A stretch of DNA of 64,000 nt from Sulfitobacter sp. EhC04 (GTDB lineage Bacteria > Pseudomonadota > Alphaproteobacteria > Rhodobacterales > Rhodobacteraceae): contig NZ_LXYI01000008.1 of the NCBI RefSeq assembly GCF_001650875.1, positions 225,489 to 289,488 of the forward strand, in the 5' to 3' direction. How positions within the stretch are numbered: position 1 is the first letter of the stretch; each line of letters begins with the position of its first letter. Positions 18,399 to 27,581 of this stretch are shown piece after piece. The notes under the pieces were generated by a model, which did no database searches, was not told where the DNA came from, and saw only the letters and a program-made list of their open reading frames with translations. A program made the translations under genes and the position numbers.

Positions 18399-20867
18399 TT
18401 AGACGTCCAACACCACATTTCCGTCGGGTTCTGCCTGACAGGCCAGGATGTAGCCTTCTTCCTTTTCATCATCGCTGAGCGCTTCGTCTGTTCCCATTCG
18501 GACCTTGCCGCTCTTCAACTTTACAAGGCATGTGCCGCAGGTCCCCGAACGACAGGCGTTATCAATGTAGACCTCGGTTTCATCGGCCACGTCCAGCAGC
18601 GTCATCCCCTCGCGGGCGTTCGCCGTCAGGCCGGAGTCAACGAACGAGACCTGAGCGACGACCTTGGCCGACTTGTCGACCTTTTTCGTCGGATCGCGCT
18701 TGTCCGTGCCAAAGGATTCGGTGCGAACCTGTCCGGCCGGTACGCCCAGTCCGATCAGCGTTTCCTTGACAGCATCCATCATCGGCGTTGGTCCGCAGAT
18801 CAAGGCAGGGTGCAGCGCGATGTCCGGGACATTGGCCTGCAGGAACCGGTCATTGATAAAGCCGGTGGCGCCGGACCAATCGGTGCCCTCGGGATTGGTG
18901 ATCGCCGTTGCAACCCGCATCCGCGGATTGCGGGCCTTCAGGCTGTCGATCTCGCTTTGGAAAATGTAGTCCTGCGGGGTCAGGAAGCTGCTCAGCATAT
19001 AGATCGTACCGGGCCACTCGGTCTCGGTCAGGTAGCGCGCGATGCTCATCATCGGGGTGATCCCGACACCGCCGCCGATCAGAACCACGCTGGGGCCTTC
19101 GCTGCCCGAAAACACAAAGCTGCCGCTCGGGGCCTCGACGTTGATACGATCACCGACTTTCAAATCGTCGTGCAGCCATCGGGACACCAGGCCCATGTCT
19201 TCGCGTTTCACGGTGATTTCGATCCGGTCACGCCAGCTCGGTGACGAGGCGATGGTATAGGAGCGCCGGGTCGCGATGCCATGGGGTGCGATGTCGAGCG
19301 TCAGATATTGCCCGGCCACATGCCGGAACGGGATATCGCCGCCCCGCGGATTGGTGAAACGGAAGGTTTTGACGTTGCGGGTCACCTGTTCGATGTCACT
19401 CAGAACCAATTCCCCGAACCAGCGGACCTTGCCGCTTGTCGGGTCGTTCTTTTCAAACGGTCGGATCGCAGGCACGATCAGCGATGCTTCGGGCAGCACC
19501 TCAACATGCTCGCGCTTGATTTCCGGGGAAGGGAAACACTTGCCAAAGGCAAGCAAAAGCTTGGGGTTACCAGATATCTTGAACTTGCGCCGAGCGAGTG
19601 CCCAGACTAGGTTTTTCTCCTTGGCAAGAAATCCCAGCCAGGTCTTTGAATCTGCGGTCAGGCGAAGATCGGCTTTGCCGATCAGCCCTTCGCGGATGGT
19701 GATCTTGCGGTCCTTGATGGTGATCGTGGCCTTACGACTCTCGGCGCCGGTGAAGGTAAAGTGATAGGTCGCATTCAAGCCGCGCGACTGGTCAGGCTGA
19801 AACACAATTGGCATGAAGGTCAAGAGACCGGAAATCGTGCGGGGCGTCATACCGTTGCCGACGGGCTTGACGGTCTTGTTCTTCCATTTGCGCCGCGCCA
19901 CCGCTTCGGCGTCGGTCCCGGACACCACATAGATCGTCTCCGACCTCTCCTGAAGCGGCCTCAGGATCTCCCGACGGTGAGCGGCCTTATCGTTCAGATA
20001 GGGGCCAATCACATCCTCGCCCGCCGGGCATACCGCCATGCAATAAGCGGATTTGTAATTCGCCCCATAGGTCAGGCTTTGCCACATAGAAGAGGTTTCG
20101 GGCTCGTTGACGCGCTTACGATAATCGATCGCATCCTTGGAGTCGGCGATCTGTTCGACCCAGTCGTTAAACCCGCCCATGAATTCACGGTAGTTATGGG
20201 TAAAGCAGGCTGAGAAATTGAATTCTCCATCGGGTTTGATTGCGCCCACCGGGCAGGCCGCGACGCACAGATTGCATTCAAGGCAGGGGTTATAGTCGAT
20301 TGCGATGTCGACCTTGTTGATTTCCTGATCGAGCAGAACCGTGCCAAGCAGGACGAAGTTGCCGAATTTTGGGTGGATCAGGTTACGGTGGATGCCCATC
20401 CGGCCAAGACCTGCGGCAACGGCCACTGGCTTGTGCGAGACGATCCACACCGCGGCACCTGGATTTTTCTCCATCTCCATCGGAAAGCCCATCGCCGGAT
20501 TCACCGCGCGAATACCGCGATCCTGCAAGCGGGCGACGATGCGTGCCGCAACCTCATTGGTCTCGTGACCGGCACGGTGAAATTCCATATTGGACACTGA
20601 TCGCGGCGTTCCCCGCACGGGCTCGCGCGCCATCTTGATGACGATGCTCACCAGTGATTTCGTCCAGGGGTAATTCTTGAGAATCTCGTCGCGTTGCGGA
20701 TCGAGTTCGGTGCGGCCGATCTCGACCAGCCCGGCGTCATCGGCACCGCATTCGATCGCAAGCGCGCGCAACTCGTCACCGGTAAGCGATTGAACAGTGG
20801 CAGCCCCACCAACAGTCCGGCCCGCTTCGCGCATATGTCTTACAGTGGGGTGTTCATCGAGTTTCAT
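18399..20867 (-). CDS. Four-module redox fusion: QueG/RdhA-like Fe-S domain, SCP2, FAD/NAD reductase, 2Fe-2S ferredoxin
   Basis: 822 residues with AAGGAGAGG before the ATG. Residues 30-310 resemble epoxyqueuosine-reductase/reductive-dehalogenase cores: VAAGLGRMGIHRNLIHPKFG at 150-169, then a 4Fe-4S motif at C195, C198, C201 and C205. More cysteines at C221, C276 and C280 (CMAVCP) could hold a second cluster, although its CxxC part is S273 here. Residues 355-445 look like an SCP2 lipid-binding domain (ITIREGLIGKADLRLTADSK). Residues 485-720 are a ferredoxin-reductase module with RRSYT (534-538), GGGVGITP (598-605) and CGPTPMMD (691-698). Residues 735-822 are a plant-type 2Fe-2S domain (C772, C777, C780, C810). 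The end modules match self-sufficient aerobic dehalogenases such as BhbA, but the core is shorter. Reaction and corrinoid binding are unproven. Confidence 0.85.
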   Translation of the reverse strand: MKLDEHPTVRHMREAGRTVGGAATVQSLTGDELRALAIECGADDAGLVEIGRTELDPQRDEILKNYPWTKSLVSIVIKMAREPVRGTPRSVSNMEFHRAGHETNEVAARIVARLQDRGIRAVNPAMGFPMEMEKNPGAAVWIVSHKPVAVAAGLGRMGIHRNLIHPKFGNFVLLGTVLLDQEINKVDIAIDYNPCLECNLCVAACPVGAIKPDGEFNFSACFTHNYREFMGGFNDWVEQIADSKDAIDYRKRVNEPETSSMWQSLTYGANYKSAYCMAVCPAGEDVIGPYLNDKAAHRREILRPLQERSETIYVVSGTDAEAVARRKWKNKTVKPVGNGMTPRTISGLLTFMPIVFQPDQSRGLNATYHFTFTGAESRKATITIKDRKITIREGLIGKADLRLTADSKTWLGFLAKEKNLVWALARRKFKISGNPKLLLAFGKCFPSPEIKREHVEVLPEASLIVPAIRPFEKNDPTSGKVRWFGELVLSDIEQVTRNVKTFRFTNPRGGDIPFRHVAGQYLTLDIAPHGIATRRSYTIASSPSWRDRIEITVKREDMGLVSRWLHDDLKVGDRINVEAPSGSFVFSGSEGPSVVLIGGGVGITPMMSIARYLTETEWPGTIYMLSSFLTPQDYIFQSEIDSLKARNPRMRVATAITNPEGTDWSGATGFINDRFLQANVPDIALHPALICGPTPMMDAVKETLIGLGVPAGQVRTESFGTDKRDPTKKVDKSAKVVAQVSFVDSGLTANAREGMTLLDVADETEVYIDNACRSGTCGTCLVKLKSGKVRMGTDEALSDDEKEEGYILACQAEPDGNVVLDV

Positions 20868-21153
20868 ACTATTCCTCTCCTTGAGGTCATATTTCTTGCC
20901 GTCAATTCGTCTGTTTCCGAAGCAGTAACGACAGGCAGTTTACGTCCAAAATGTCTTACGAAAGCCGACCCGATTGCGGTGCTTGGCCGCCTCGGACGCG
21001 CCACACCTGCGTGCCGGGATGCGTGAAAGTCGCCTCAAGAACTGTCCCTGTTCGGGCAAGCGTGTATGGAGAAAAATCTTGCCGACCATTCAGGTGCTGC
21101 CGGGCTGCAGGTCGAATTCTGTGCCGCGCCAGTTACAAAAGGCGCGCGCAACG

Positions 21154-21765
21154 TCATTGTTGCTGCCCTTGCATACCGCTGCCTGCAGTCAATCCAGCCA
21201 GCAAGCTCTCGGCCGCCGACTGTCGGAACTGCGTCGCCATTTCCTCATCGTTGACAATGCGCGAGATGAGAAGTGCGCCGACCATCGTCGACAGTATGGT
21301 CATGGCCTTTGGGCCGGTCTTTTCATCCTCGGCTTCACCGATCCATTCAACAATCTTGCTGAGGTATTCTTTGATTCCGGGCTCGAAAGACGCCTTTACC
21401 CCGGCGCCCTGCCGCGCGGCGTCTGAGCCGAGCGAAACAACCGGGCAACCATCCATCTTCATTTCGAGATGATCCTGACCAAGATAGAAGTCGAGTATCG
21501 CGCGCAGTGGATCCTGCGGATTAGACTTCTCCAACTCCGCCCATTTGTCGGTCGCGCTTTCCATCGCCCGCTTGGATGCCAGCACGGTTAGATCCTCTTT
21601 GGACGCGAACTGCTTGTAGAATGCGCCCTGTGTCATCCCGGCCGCCTTCATCAGATCCTTGACCCCAATGCCGTCAAATCCGTGGGACCGAAACTGTCGG
21701 CTTGCCTCGTTGATCACTCTTTCGCGATTCTCCGCAGCCTGAACACGACTTACACGCATCCTCAC
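21154..21765 (-). CDS. TetR-family transcriptional regulator
   Basis: 203 residues. The N-terminal helix-turn-helix spans about 12-58 (VINEASRQFRSHGFDGIGVK, DLMKAAGMTQGAFYKQFASK). The C-terminal ligand domain is of the TetR_C type seen in AcrR/NemR-like repressors (LDFYLGQDHLEM, GCPVVSLGSDAA). It lies upstream of the redox fusion on the same strand, and a 14-base near-palindrome precedes it, so autoregulation and control of the fusion operon are plausible. Confidence 0.87.
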   Translation of the reverse strand: MRMRVSRVQAAENRERVINEASRQFRSHGFDGIGVKDLMKAAGMTQGAFYKQFASKEDLTVLASKRAMESATDKWAELEKSNPQDPLRAILDFYLGQDHLEMKMDGCPVVSLGSDAARQGAGVKASFEPGIKEYLSKIVEWIGEAEDEKTGPKAMTILSTMVGALLISRIVNDEEMATQFRQSAAESLLAGLTAGSGMQGQQQ

Positions 21766-22362
21766 CCTCCCCTATTTTAGATTTCGTTAATAATCAATAC
21801 TGCAATTACAGTTCGAACGCAATCAATATTTGCGCCCTATAGTGCTAAATTGGAACTAATATCCGTCGAGGAAGGCATGCGCAATGCCGCCCGCGGGTGG
21901 CTGCAACCACCACCCTATCTGAAGACATCCGAGAATAGACTGGTAAGTGCGCGCCGACTCCGGGCCTCGCAATGGTCCTGCCTGCCTGGACTTCAGCATC
22001 GCTGAAGAGAAGATCATGAGGCGGCGACGCCATTGTCTCTACAATCGTGAAACGTCACCTCTTTGACGGAACCTGCACAGGACGCCTGAGCGGCAACAAA
22101 TCTTCTACTTCTATTTCAGAACCAACTTTAGGGCCCGAAGGACCAGGGCTGCCAACCACCGGGTCCTTGAAAAGTGGGGGCTTTGTCTGGCGCGCGCCAC
22201 CCCGCCCGCTTGCCCAATTTCGTCCCATTCGCCGACGCGCATGCCCACTTCCATGCCAATGCATGTCGTGAGGCGCCCACCGCATTCAGCGGACAGCACA
22301 GCGCGTGTTGCCCGCGCCTCGACCAACAACAGATCTCTCAGGCAGGCCGTGAAATGCCGTTG
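21766..22362. other. Gene-free stretch upstream of tetR-like gene
   Basis: About 600 bases between the TetR start and the AraC stop. The part near TetR is AT-rich and includes AGTGCTAA (21841-21848) and GAACTAATAT (21853-21862), both recurring in other promoter regions of this window. The remainder has short GC-rich open frames with no recognisable product. Confidence 0.45.
21799..21812. promoter_or_regulatory. Near-palindrome upstream of tetR-like gene
   Basis: ACTGCAATTACAGT reads the same on both strands except one base pair. It lies 33 bases before the TetR start and is followed by GTTCGAAC (21811-21818), a second small palindrome. Candidate self-operator. Confidence 0.35.
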
Positions 22363-23406
22363 CTAGGGCGCTTCCGTCTGTCGGGCCCCGCCCAACGCAC
22401 CGCGCAGCGCGGCCCTGTATTGGCTGGGGTTGCAGCCCTGTACACGCAGGAAGTTTCGGGTGAACCCGGCCTGATCGCTAAAGCCGATCTGTTCGGCAAT
22501 AGCAGAAAGCCGCATGTCCGAGGTGCGCAGGAACCAGCATGCCAACTCGCATCGCGCCTCGTCGAGCAATAGCTGGTAGCTCACGCCCTCGGATGCCAGT
22601 TTTCTGATGACCGTCCTTTTTGAAATTGCGAGTTGGTCAGCCACTTCGTTCAGTGTCGGCCAGAAGTTCATTTTCTGGCGGATTATGTGCCGAACCTTGG
22701 CGGCCGTACTGCCCATCATTCTTGTCAGCTCGTCTTCACCAGCCATCTTGAGCTGTTCGCACAATCCCGGCTCTGCGCCCGGCAAGGGCTTTGCCGCCAT
22801 ATCCAGCGGCACCTGAATACTGAGTGTTTGCGCTTCGAAATCGAAAGGGAGCTCCGATTGGGTCAAATGTCGCGGCAGCGACGGCATCGCCCAGGGAAAG
22901 GTGAGGCGAATCGTGTCGGCAACAGCATCATCAGCAGCGGCCCTGAGAATGTTGAAAAGGGCTGTCGCGGTGGCGTAGCTGAGGAATTTCTCAAATTCAC
23001 TCAGATACACGCGCGGGCGTAGTTCCAGGACTGCCATATTGCCTTGCTGGAGGCTTCGGTACTCGAACATCGCATTGCGCAGCGCAGTATAGCGCCCCGT
23101 GTTCATCATGGCATCCCACAGCGTCTCGCTGGTCGATGCAAACAAGCCTACCAATCCATGCGCCGCCGGTGGAAAAGCCAAACCAAGTTCGATACCGGCA
23201 ACAGGCTGCAAGGCACCTCTATAGGCCACGAGCATGGGCAGAAAGGTCAGGAGGGGAAGCAGCCGCGGCTGTCCGGATGCGGCGCGTGGATACGCCCCGA
23301 AGTGTTTGGCCGCGATATGAAAGTATGCAGAGTGAAGGCATGGTTCAAACCACGACGGTGGTAATTCGCCATAGTTTTCCGGTCTGTTATGGATGTGCCC
23401 CGCCAT
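22363..23406 (-). CDS. AraC-family transcriptional regulator
   Basis: About 347 residues if started at the methionine at 23406 (MAGHIHNRPENYGELPPSW). A longer frame reaches 23613 but would overlap the start of the divergent desaturase gene. The C-terminal double helix-turn-helix holds LNEVADQLAISKRTVIRKL and then MRLSAIAEQIGFSDQAGFTR, followed by the PxQYR box as CNPSQYRAAL. The N-terminal part resembles the ligand domain of OruR/ArgR-like AraC proteins. It probably activates the divergent desaturase-rubredoxin pair in response to its substrate. Confidence 0.85.
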   Translation of the reverse strand: MAGHIHNRPENYGELPPSWFEPCLHSAYFHIAAKHFGAYPRAASGQPRLLPLLTFLPMLVAYRGALQPVAGIELGLAFPPAAHGLVGLFASTSETLWDAMMNTGRYTALRNAMFEYRSLQQGNMAVLELRPRVYLSEFEKFLSYATATALFNILRAAADDAVADTIRLTFPWAMPSLPRHLTQSELPFDFEAQTLSIQVPLDMAAKPLPGAEPGLCEQLKMAGEDELTRMMGSTAAKVRHIIRQKMNFWPTLNEVADQLAISKRTVIRKLASEGVSYQLLLDEARCELACWFLRTSDMRLSAIAEQIGFSDQAGFTRNFLRVQGCNPSQYRAALRGALGGARQTEAP

Positions 23407-23553
23407 GGACAGCCCCGCATCCCTGTGAAATGTCACTTTAAGCCAAATTTTTGGCAACTTCAACCATAGCCCACTGACGGCTCGCGCGTCACAGTTTACG
23501 GGACGGAACCTCGTTGAAGGCGCGGGGCCGGAATTGCTTTGGGAGGAGCTAGC

Positions 23554-23616
23554 ATGATTTATCAAATATCCGACACTTTCGAAAAGTTCGTGGGGGAGAC
23601 CAGCCATGAGCACTAA
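23554..23616 (+). CDS. Possible 20-residue leader peptide overlapping the desaturase start
   Basis: An ATG at 23554 with a strong GGGAGGAG 5 bases upstream opens a 20-codon frame (MIYQISDTFEKFVGETSHEH) whose TAA at 23614-23616 lies just inside the next gene, which starts at 23606. The main gene has its own GGGGGAG. Overlap of stop and start suggests translational coupling. No family match; it could also be chance. Confidence 0.35.
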   Translation: MIYQISDTFEKFVGETSHEH

Positions 23617-24565
23617 TGCGTCGGCACGCCATCCCGTGATTATTCCGAAGGAAAAGCAGACCGAGCTTTACCGCCTGACGAACCCGCCAACCATTGCATG
23701 GCCGACGGTAGCGGTGCTGCTCTATGTCATGGGTGGCGTCATCGCCGTGGACATTGCGGCGCTGACCGGGGTTATCCCGCTTTGGCTCGGGATGATCCTG
23801 AACGTCGCGACCATGTACCCGTTTTTCCATGTCATGCACGATTCGTTTCATCGGGCCGCCTCGTCCAACGTCAAGATCAACGATTGGATCGGTCGGCTTG
23901 TCCTGATCGCAGTGGGCTTTCACGTCAACTTGGGCGCGGCGCGCTATTCGCACATGATGCACCACCGTTTCGTCAACGGACCGAATGACCCTGACCATTA
24001 TTTCCACGGCAAATGGTGGACGCTGCCGTTTCGCTGGATGACGATGGATTATCATTATACTTGGTACAATCTAACGCGGGAAGATCCGCGCGGGCGCAAG
24101 GTCATGATCAAAACGCTGCCTTGGTCGATCACCATGTTCGGGATCTACGCAGTACTGATCTACATGGGTTATGGTTGGGAATTGTTGCTGCTGTGGTACA
24201 TGCCGCTGCGCCTTGCGCTTGGTCTGATCTCATTTGCCGTTTTGTGGCTGCCGCATATTGACGGTGATGAACACGGCGAGTTGGCGCATATCGGGGCGGG
24301 CACCCATGTTGCAACGACCGGCGACACCCTGACGGCGGCCACCACCATGCGGCTCGGGTTCGAAAAGATCCTCGCACCGCTGTTGCAATGGCACAACTAC
24401 CACTTGATCCACCATCTTTGGCCGACAACCCCGTCCTACAATCACGCCAAGGTCTGGGCGCTTCTGGAACCTGAATTGCGCGAGCGCGATCTGCGCATCC
24501 AGCACGACTTTGACCTGATCCCCGTTTTGCATCACGGCCGCGCGTCCGCCGTGCCTGCAGAGTGA
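23606..24565 (+). CDS. Membrane desaturase/hydroxylase with histidine boxes
   Basis: 319 residues with four to six hydrophobic helices (for example 35-55, 57-75, 175-190 and 193-215). Di-iron histidine boxes are HDSFH (78-82), HMMHHR (116-121) and HNYHLIHH (263-270), the fatty-acid-desaturase/carotene-hydroxylase pattern. Spacing and length differ from classical AlkB alkane hydroxylase (about 400 residues with NYxEHYG), so I do not call it alkB. The rubredoxin gene 25 bases downstream would supply electrons. It should hydroxylate or desaturate a lipophilic substrate at the inner membrane. It is divergent from the AraC gene. Confidence 0.85.
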   Translation: MSTNASARHPVIIPKEKQTELYRLTNPPTIAWPTVAVLLYVMGGVIAVDIAALTGVIPLWLGMILNVATMYPFFHVMHDSFHRAASSNVKINDWIGRLVLIAVGFHVNLGAARYSHMMHHRFVNGPNDPDHYFHGKWWTLPFRWMTMDYHYTWYNLTREDPRGRKVMIKTLPWSITMFGIYAVLIYMGYGWELLLLWYMPLRLALGLISFAVLWLPHIDGDEHGELAHIGAGTHVATTGDTLTAATTMRLGFEKILAPLLQWHNYHLIHHLWPTTPSYNHAKVWALLEPELRERDLRIQHDFDLIPVLHHGRASAVPAE

Positions 24566-24590
24566 GCCAAGCAAGGAAAGGGAGAACATA

Positions 24591-24755
24591 ATGAGAAAAT
24601 ATCGCTGCGCTTACTGCGCCCATATCTACGACGAAGCCTTGGGTGACCCGGATTCCGGCATTGCGCCAGGAACCCTGTATGAGGATATCCCCGACGACTG
24701 GTATTGCCCGGAATGCGGTGCGGGCAAGAGTGATTATCATCTCATCATGGAATGA
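24591..24755 (+). CDS. Rubredoxin
   Basis: 54 residues; GGAGAAC precedes the ATG. Two CxxC pairs bind one iron: C6-x2-C9 (YRCAYCAHIYDE) and C39-x2-C42 (WYCPECGAGKSDY). The typical aromatic core (Y4, Y13, W37) is kept. It passes single electrons, here most likely to the desaturase/hydroxylase encoded just upstream. Its own reductase is not adjacent; the FAD reductase at 1703-2911 is one candidate. A strong terminator follows 35 bases on. Confidence 0.95.
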   Translation: MRKYRCAYCAHIYDEALGDPDSGIAPGTLYEDIPDDWYCPECGAGKSDYHLIME

Positions 24756-24790
24756 GATTGCCAAAATCAGACGCCTCGACCCCGACAACA

Positions 24791-24821
24791 CCCAGCCGCA
24801 CCAGATGCGGCTGGGTTTTTT
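24791..24821 (+). terminator. Rho-independent terminator after the rubredoxin gene
   Basis: A perfect 10-base stem, CCCAGCCGCA with TGCGGCTGGG, closes a CCAGA loop and is followed by six T. It ends the desaturase-rubredoxin transcript. Confidence 0.92.
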
Positions 24822-24907
24822 CATGAGATGAACAAGCAGCACGCGCTCGGAAGCGAGCGTTGTGATGCAGGATCACAGGCCGCGACACCCCCTGCCCTCA
24901 ACATACG

Positions 24908-24945
24908 AAAAAAGCCGCCTTCGCACAGTTAAGTGCGACGGCGGC
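24908..24945 (-). terminator. Rho-independent terminator for the FadJ-type gene
   Basis: Read leftward, a 13-base stem (GCCGCCGTCGCAC with GTGCGAAGGCGGC, one mismatch) around TTAACT is followed by six T. It lies about 70 bases after the FadJ-type stop. Confidence 0.88.
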
Positions 24946-25017
24946 TTCCATTGTTGGTTTCATCTGTCTCGATGAGGGTAGCCAGAATTGGTCCCCAAAT
25001 TCATGGGCACCGCACAG

Positions 25018-27090
25018 TCATGCGTTGAATGCCTTGCTTTGCGTGGCAAGTTTCTTGAGCAGCGGCGCGGGCTGGAAATCCTCGCCCAGCTTCGCCTGAT
25101 AGCTTTCCAACCGCGCGACGATATGGTCGAGCCCAACCGTATCGGCGTAATGCATTGGCCCGCCGCGAGATCTTGGGAATCCATAGCCATTGGCCCAGAC
25201 CACATCAATATCAGAGGCCCGGATCGCGATCCCCTCTTCGAGGATCTTCGCGCCTTCGTTGATCATCGGGTAAACGCAGCGTTCGAGGATTTCCTCATCC
25301 GAAATCGTCCGACGGGCGATGCCGTTCTTGGCGGCAAAATCCAGGATCAGCTCTTCTACAACTGGCGATGGCTGGGGCCTGCGGTTCTCATCATAATCGT
25401 AATAACCTGCGCCGGTCTTCTGGCCACGGCGATCCATCTCGCACAGAATTTCCTGAATCGTTGATCCGGTCGAGGTTTCCCGCGACCAGCCGAGGTCCAG
25501 CCCCGCCAGATCGGCGACGGAGAAGGGCCCCATTGCGAAACCGAATTCCAGGTGGACGCGATCGACGTCCCAGGGCATTGCGCCCTCCAGGATCAGGCCT
25601 TTCATTTCGCGCAATTGCTGCGCCAGCATCCGGTTGCCGACGAAGCCAAAGCAGACCCCGACCAGCACCCCGATCTTGCCGATCCGTTTCGCCAGTGCCA
25701 TCGCGGTGGCGACATTGGCAGGGTCCGTTTCCTTGCCGCGTACGATTTCCAGAAGCTTCATGACATTGGCGGGCGAGAAGAAGTGAAGACCCAGCACGTC
25801 TTGCGGCCGCGAGGTCGCCGCCGCGATTTCGTCAACATCCAGGAACGAGGTGTTGGTGGCCAGAATGGCACCGGGTTTGGCGATCGCATCCAGCTTGCCG
25901 AACACCTCTTTCTTGATGTCCATATTCTCGAACACCGCCTCGATGATCAGATCGACATCTCCCAGATCCTCAAGCTGTAACGAAGGGCTGAGAAGCGCCA
26001 TCCGGGCTTCAGCTTTTTCCTGTGAGAGGCGGCCTTTCTTGACGGTGTTTTCATAATTGCGCCGGATCGTTTCGACGCCACGATCAAGCGCAGGTTGGTT
26101 GGTTTCGACGATTTTGACCGGAATGCCCGCATTGAGAAAATTCATCGCAATGCCGCCGCCCATGGTGCCGGCCCCGATGACGCCAACCGTGCCAATCGCG
26201 CGCGCTGGCGTATCAGCGCTCAGCCCTGGCACTTTCCAGACCTGACGCTCGGCAAAAAAGACATGCCGCAGGGCTGCTGACTGTTCGCTGGTCATAAGCT
26301 CAAAGAACATCTGATGTTCCAGTGCCAGACCTTCCGCAACCGGCAGATTCGCCGCTGCGTCGAGAGCGCGCATAACATAGTCCGTCGTATAGGCGGCGCG
26401 GATCTTGCGGTCGGCATCCTTGAGAAGCGTCTCAAGGATTTCCGGCTTACCCCTGGCCGACACGACTTTATCGTCGATGTCGTCTATCTTGCGCAGCGGC
26501 CCACCATCCTGGACGATCTTGTTGGCGAAGGCGACCGCGTCCGCCCGCAGCGAATTCTCTCCGGTCAGTTCGTCGATCACGCCCATCTCAAGGGCCTGTT
26601 TGGCATTGAACGGCGCGCCGCTCGTGATCAATTGGAATGATTTTTCGATGCCGACGAGTCGCGGCAGGCGCTGTGTACCACCGGCACCGGGGATCAGCCC
26701 CAGGTGAACTTCAGGGAAACCGAACGACGCGGACGGGCTTGCGATCCGGTAATGGCACGTCAGCGCGGTTTCGAATCCACCGCCAAGTGCACTGCCATGA
26801 ACCGCCGCAACGACGGGCTTTGTCGCCGCCAGCAGGGCATCCTGCATGTCATACAAATTGGGCGAGGCAGGCGCCGCGCCAAATTCGGTAATGTCCGCCC
26901 CGGCGATAAAAGTCCGCCCTTCGCAGAGCAGCACAACTGCCTTGACCGCGGCATCGTCCTGCGCGTGTTTCAGCGCGTCGATGATCCCTTTGCGGACCGC
27001 AAGCGACAGCGCGTTCACTGGCGGCGAATCGATCGCCAGCACGGCAATGTCGCCTTCCCTTGTCAGGCTCGTAACTTCGTTTATTTCCAC
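25018..27090 (-). CDS. Bifunctional enoyl-CoA hydratase/3-hydroxyacyl-CoA dehydrogenase (FadJ/FadB-like)
   Basis: 690 residues from GTG 27090, chosen because GGGAGG lies 6 bases before it; an ATG 22 codons upstream has no such site. The N-terminal crotonase domain has the oxyanion segment [20 protein letters not shown] and [20 protein letters not shown] with its catalytic glutamates. The dehydrogenase domain begins [17 protein letters not shown] and has [18 protein letters not shown] with the catalytic histidine. The C-terminal 3HCDH domains follow. It hydrates enoyl-CoA and oxidises the 3-hydroxyacyl-CoA in beta-oxidation; a separate thiolase completes the cycle (two are encoded in this window). 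Single-gene transcript with its own terminator. Confidence 0.9.
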   Translation of the reverse strand: MEINEVTSLTREGDIAVLAIDSPPVNALSLAVRKGIIDALKHAQDDAAVKAVVLLCEGRTFIAGADITEFGAAPASPNLYDMQDALLAATKPVVAAVHGSALGGGFETALTCHYRIASPSASFGFPEVHLGLIPGAGGTQRLPRLVGIEKSFQLITSGAPFNAKQALEMGVIDELTGENSLRADAVAFANKIVQDGGPLRKIDDIDDKVVSARGKPEILETLLKDADRKIRAAYTTDYVMRALDAAANLPVAEGLALEHQMFFELMTSEQSAALRHVFFAERQVWKVPGLSADTPARAIGTVGVIGAGTMGGGIAMNFLNAGIPVKIVETNQPALDRGVETIRRNYENTVKKGRLSQEKAEARMALLSPSLQLEDLGDVDLIIEAVFENMDIKKEVFGKLDAIAKPGAILATNTSFLDVDEIAAATSRPQDVLGLHFFSPANVMKLLEIVRGKETDPANVATAMALAKRIGKIGVLVGVCFGFVGNRMLAQQLREMKGLILEGAMPWDVDRVHLEFGFAMGPFSVADLAGLDLGWSRETSTGSTIQEILCEMDRRGQKTGAGYYDYDENRRPQPSPVVEELILDFAAKNGIARRTISDEEILERCVYPMINEGAKILEEGIAIRASDIDVVWANGYGFPRSRGGPMHYADTVGLDHIVARLESYQAKLGEDFQPAPLLKKLATQSKAFNA

Positions 27091-27581
27091 CTTTCGCCTC
27101 CCTCGACGATTCATTTTTTGAACTGATGCGCGAATATTCAGCGACAGATCAGACACATCCGTACAGTAAGACTGATCGAACGGCGCAGTCTGCGGCCGCG
27201 ATCAAAGCGGTCTTCGCACCAAAATCCGCCTCGACATCACTTTGTTCAAGTTAGTGCTAATATAAAACCTATTTATAAGACCAAGACATCACAAGCAGTT
27301 TTTTGGCTCCATAAATTGTTTTGATTTAATATGCTGGCGGAAAATCCGGATTTGAATGGTTGGTCATATATTAAAACTGATTATTGAGGGCTTCGGGAAT
27401 CAGGCCAGGCGCTTTCGACGACCAGTGGCCAGATGCGAATGCTGCATTACTGACGCAAGGACGTTGCGTCAAAGTGAACTGCCCTCTTGCCACACAGAAA
27501 ACTACAGTTCATTATTAGCACTAAGTTAGCACCCAGACGCCCTTCGGCTGACGGCGGCCTAAACGAGAGGAGGCATTTCCA
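27091..27581. promoter_or_regulatory. Divergent control region with an inverted pair of TTAG-NN-CTAA sites
   Basis: About 490 bases between the FadJ-type and nitronate-monooxygenase-like starts. TTAGTGCTAA (27251-27260) and its exact reverse complement TTAGCACTAA (27515-27524) flank an AT-rich core. Each is itself a 4+2+4 palindrome. One lies about 160 bases before the leftward gene and the other about 60 before the rightward gene, which fits a shared regulator. No coding sequence is seen. Confidence 0.5.

Noticed and set aside
18399..20867. Calling the fusion a proven reductive dehalogenase
   Set aside because: The core is shorter than RdhA, one cluster motif is incomplete and key catalytic residues could not be confirmed without alignment.
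23407..23613. Upstream extension of the AraC gene to 23613
   Set aside because: It would overlap the divergent desaturase start and leave no promoter space.
23606..24565. Calling the histidine-box membrane protein AlkB alkane hydroxylase
   Set aside because: Length and histidine-box spacing fit desaturase/carotene-hydroxylase families better; the AlkB NYxEHYG signature is missing.
27091..27156. ATG start 22 codons upstream for the FadJ-type gene
   Set aside because: The GTG at 27090 has a strong, well-spaced Shine-Dalgarno and matches the family N-terminus; the upstream ATG has none.
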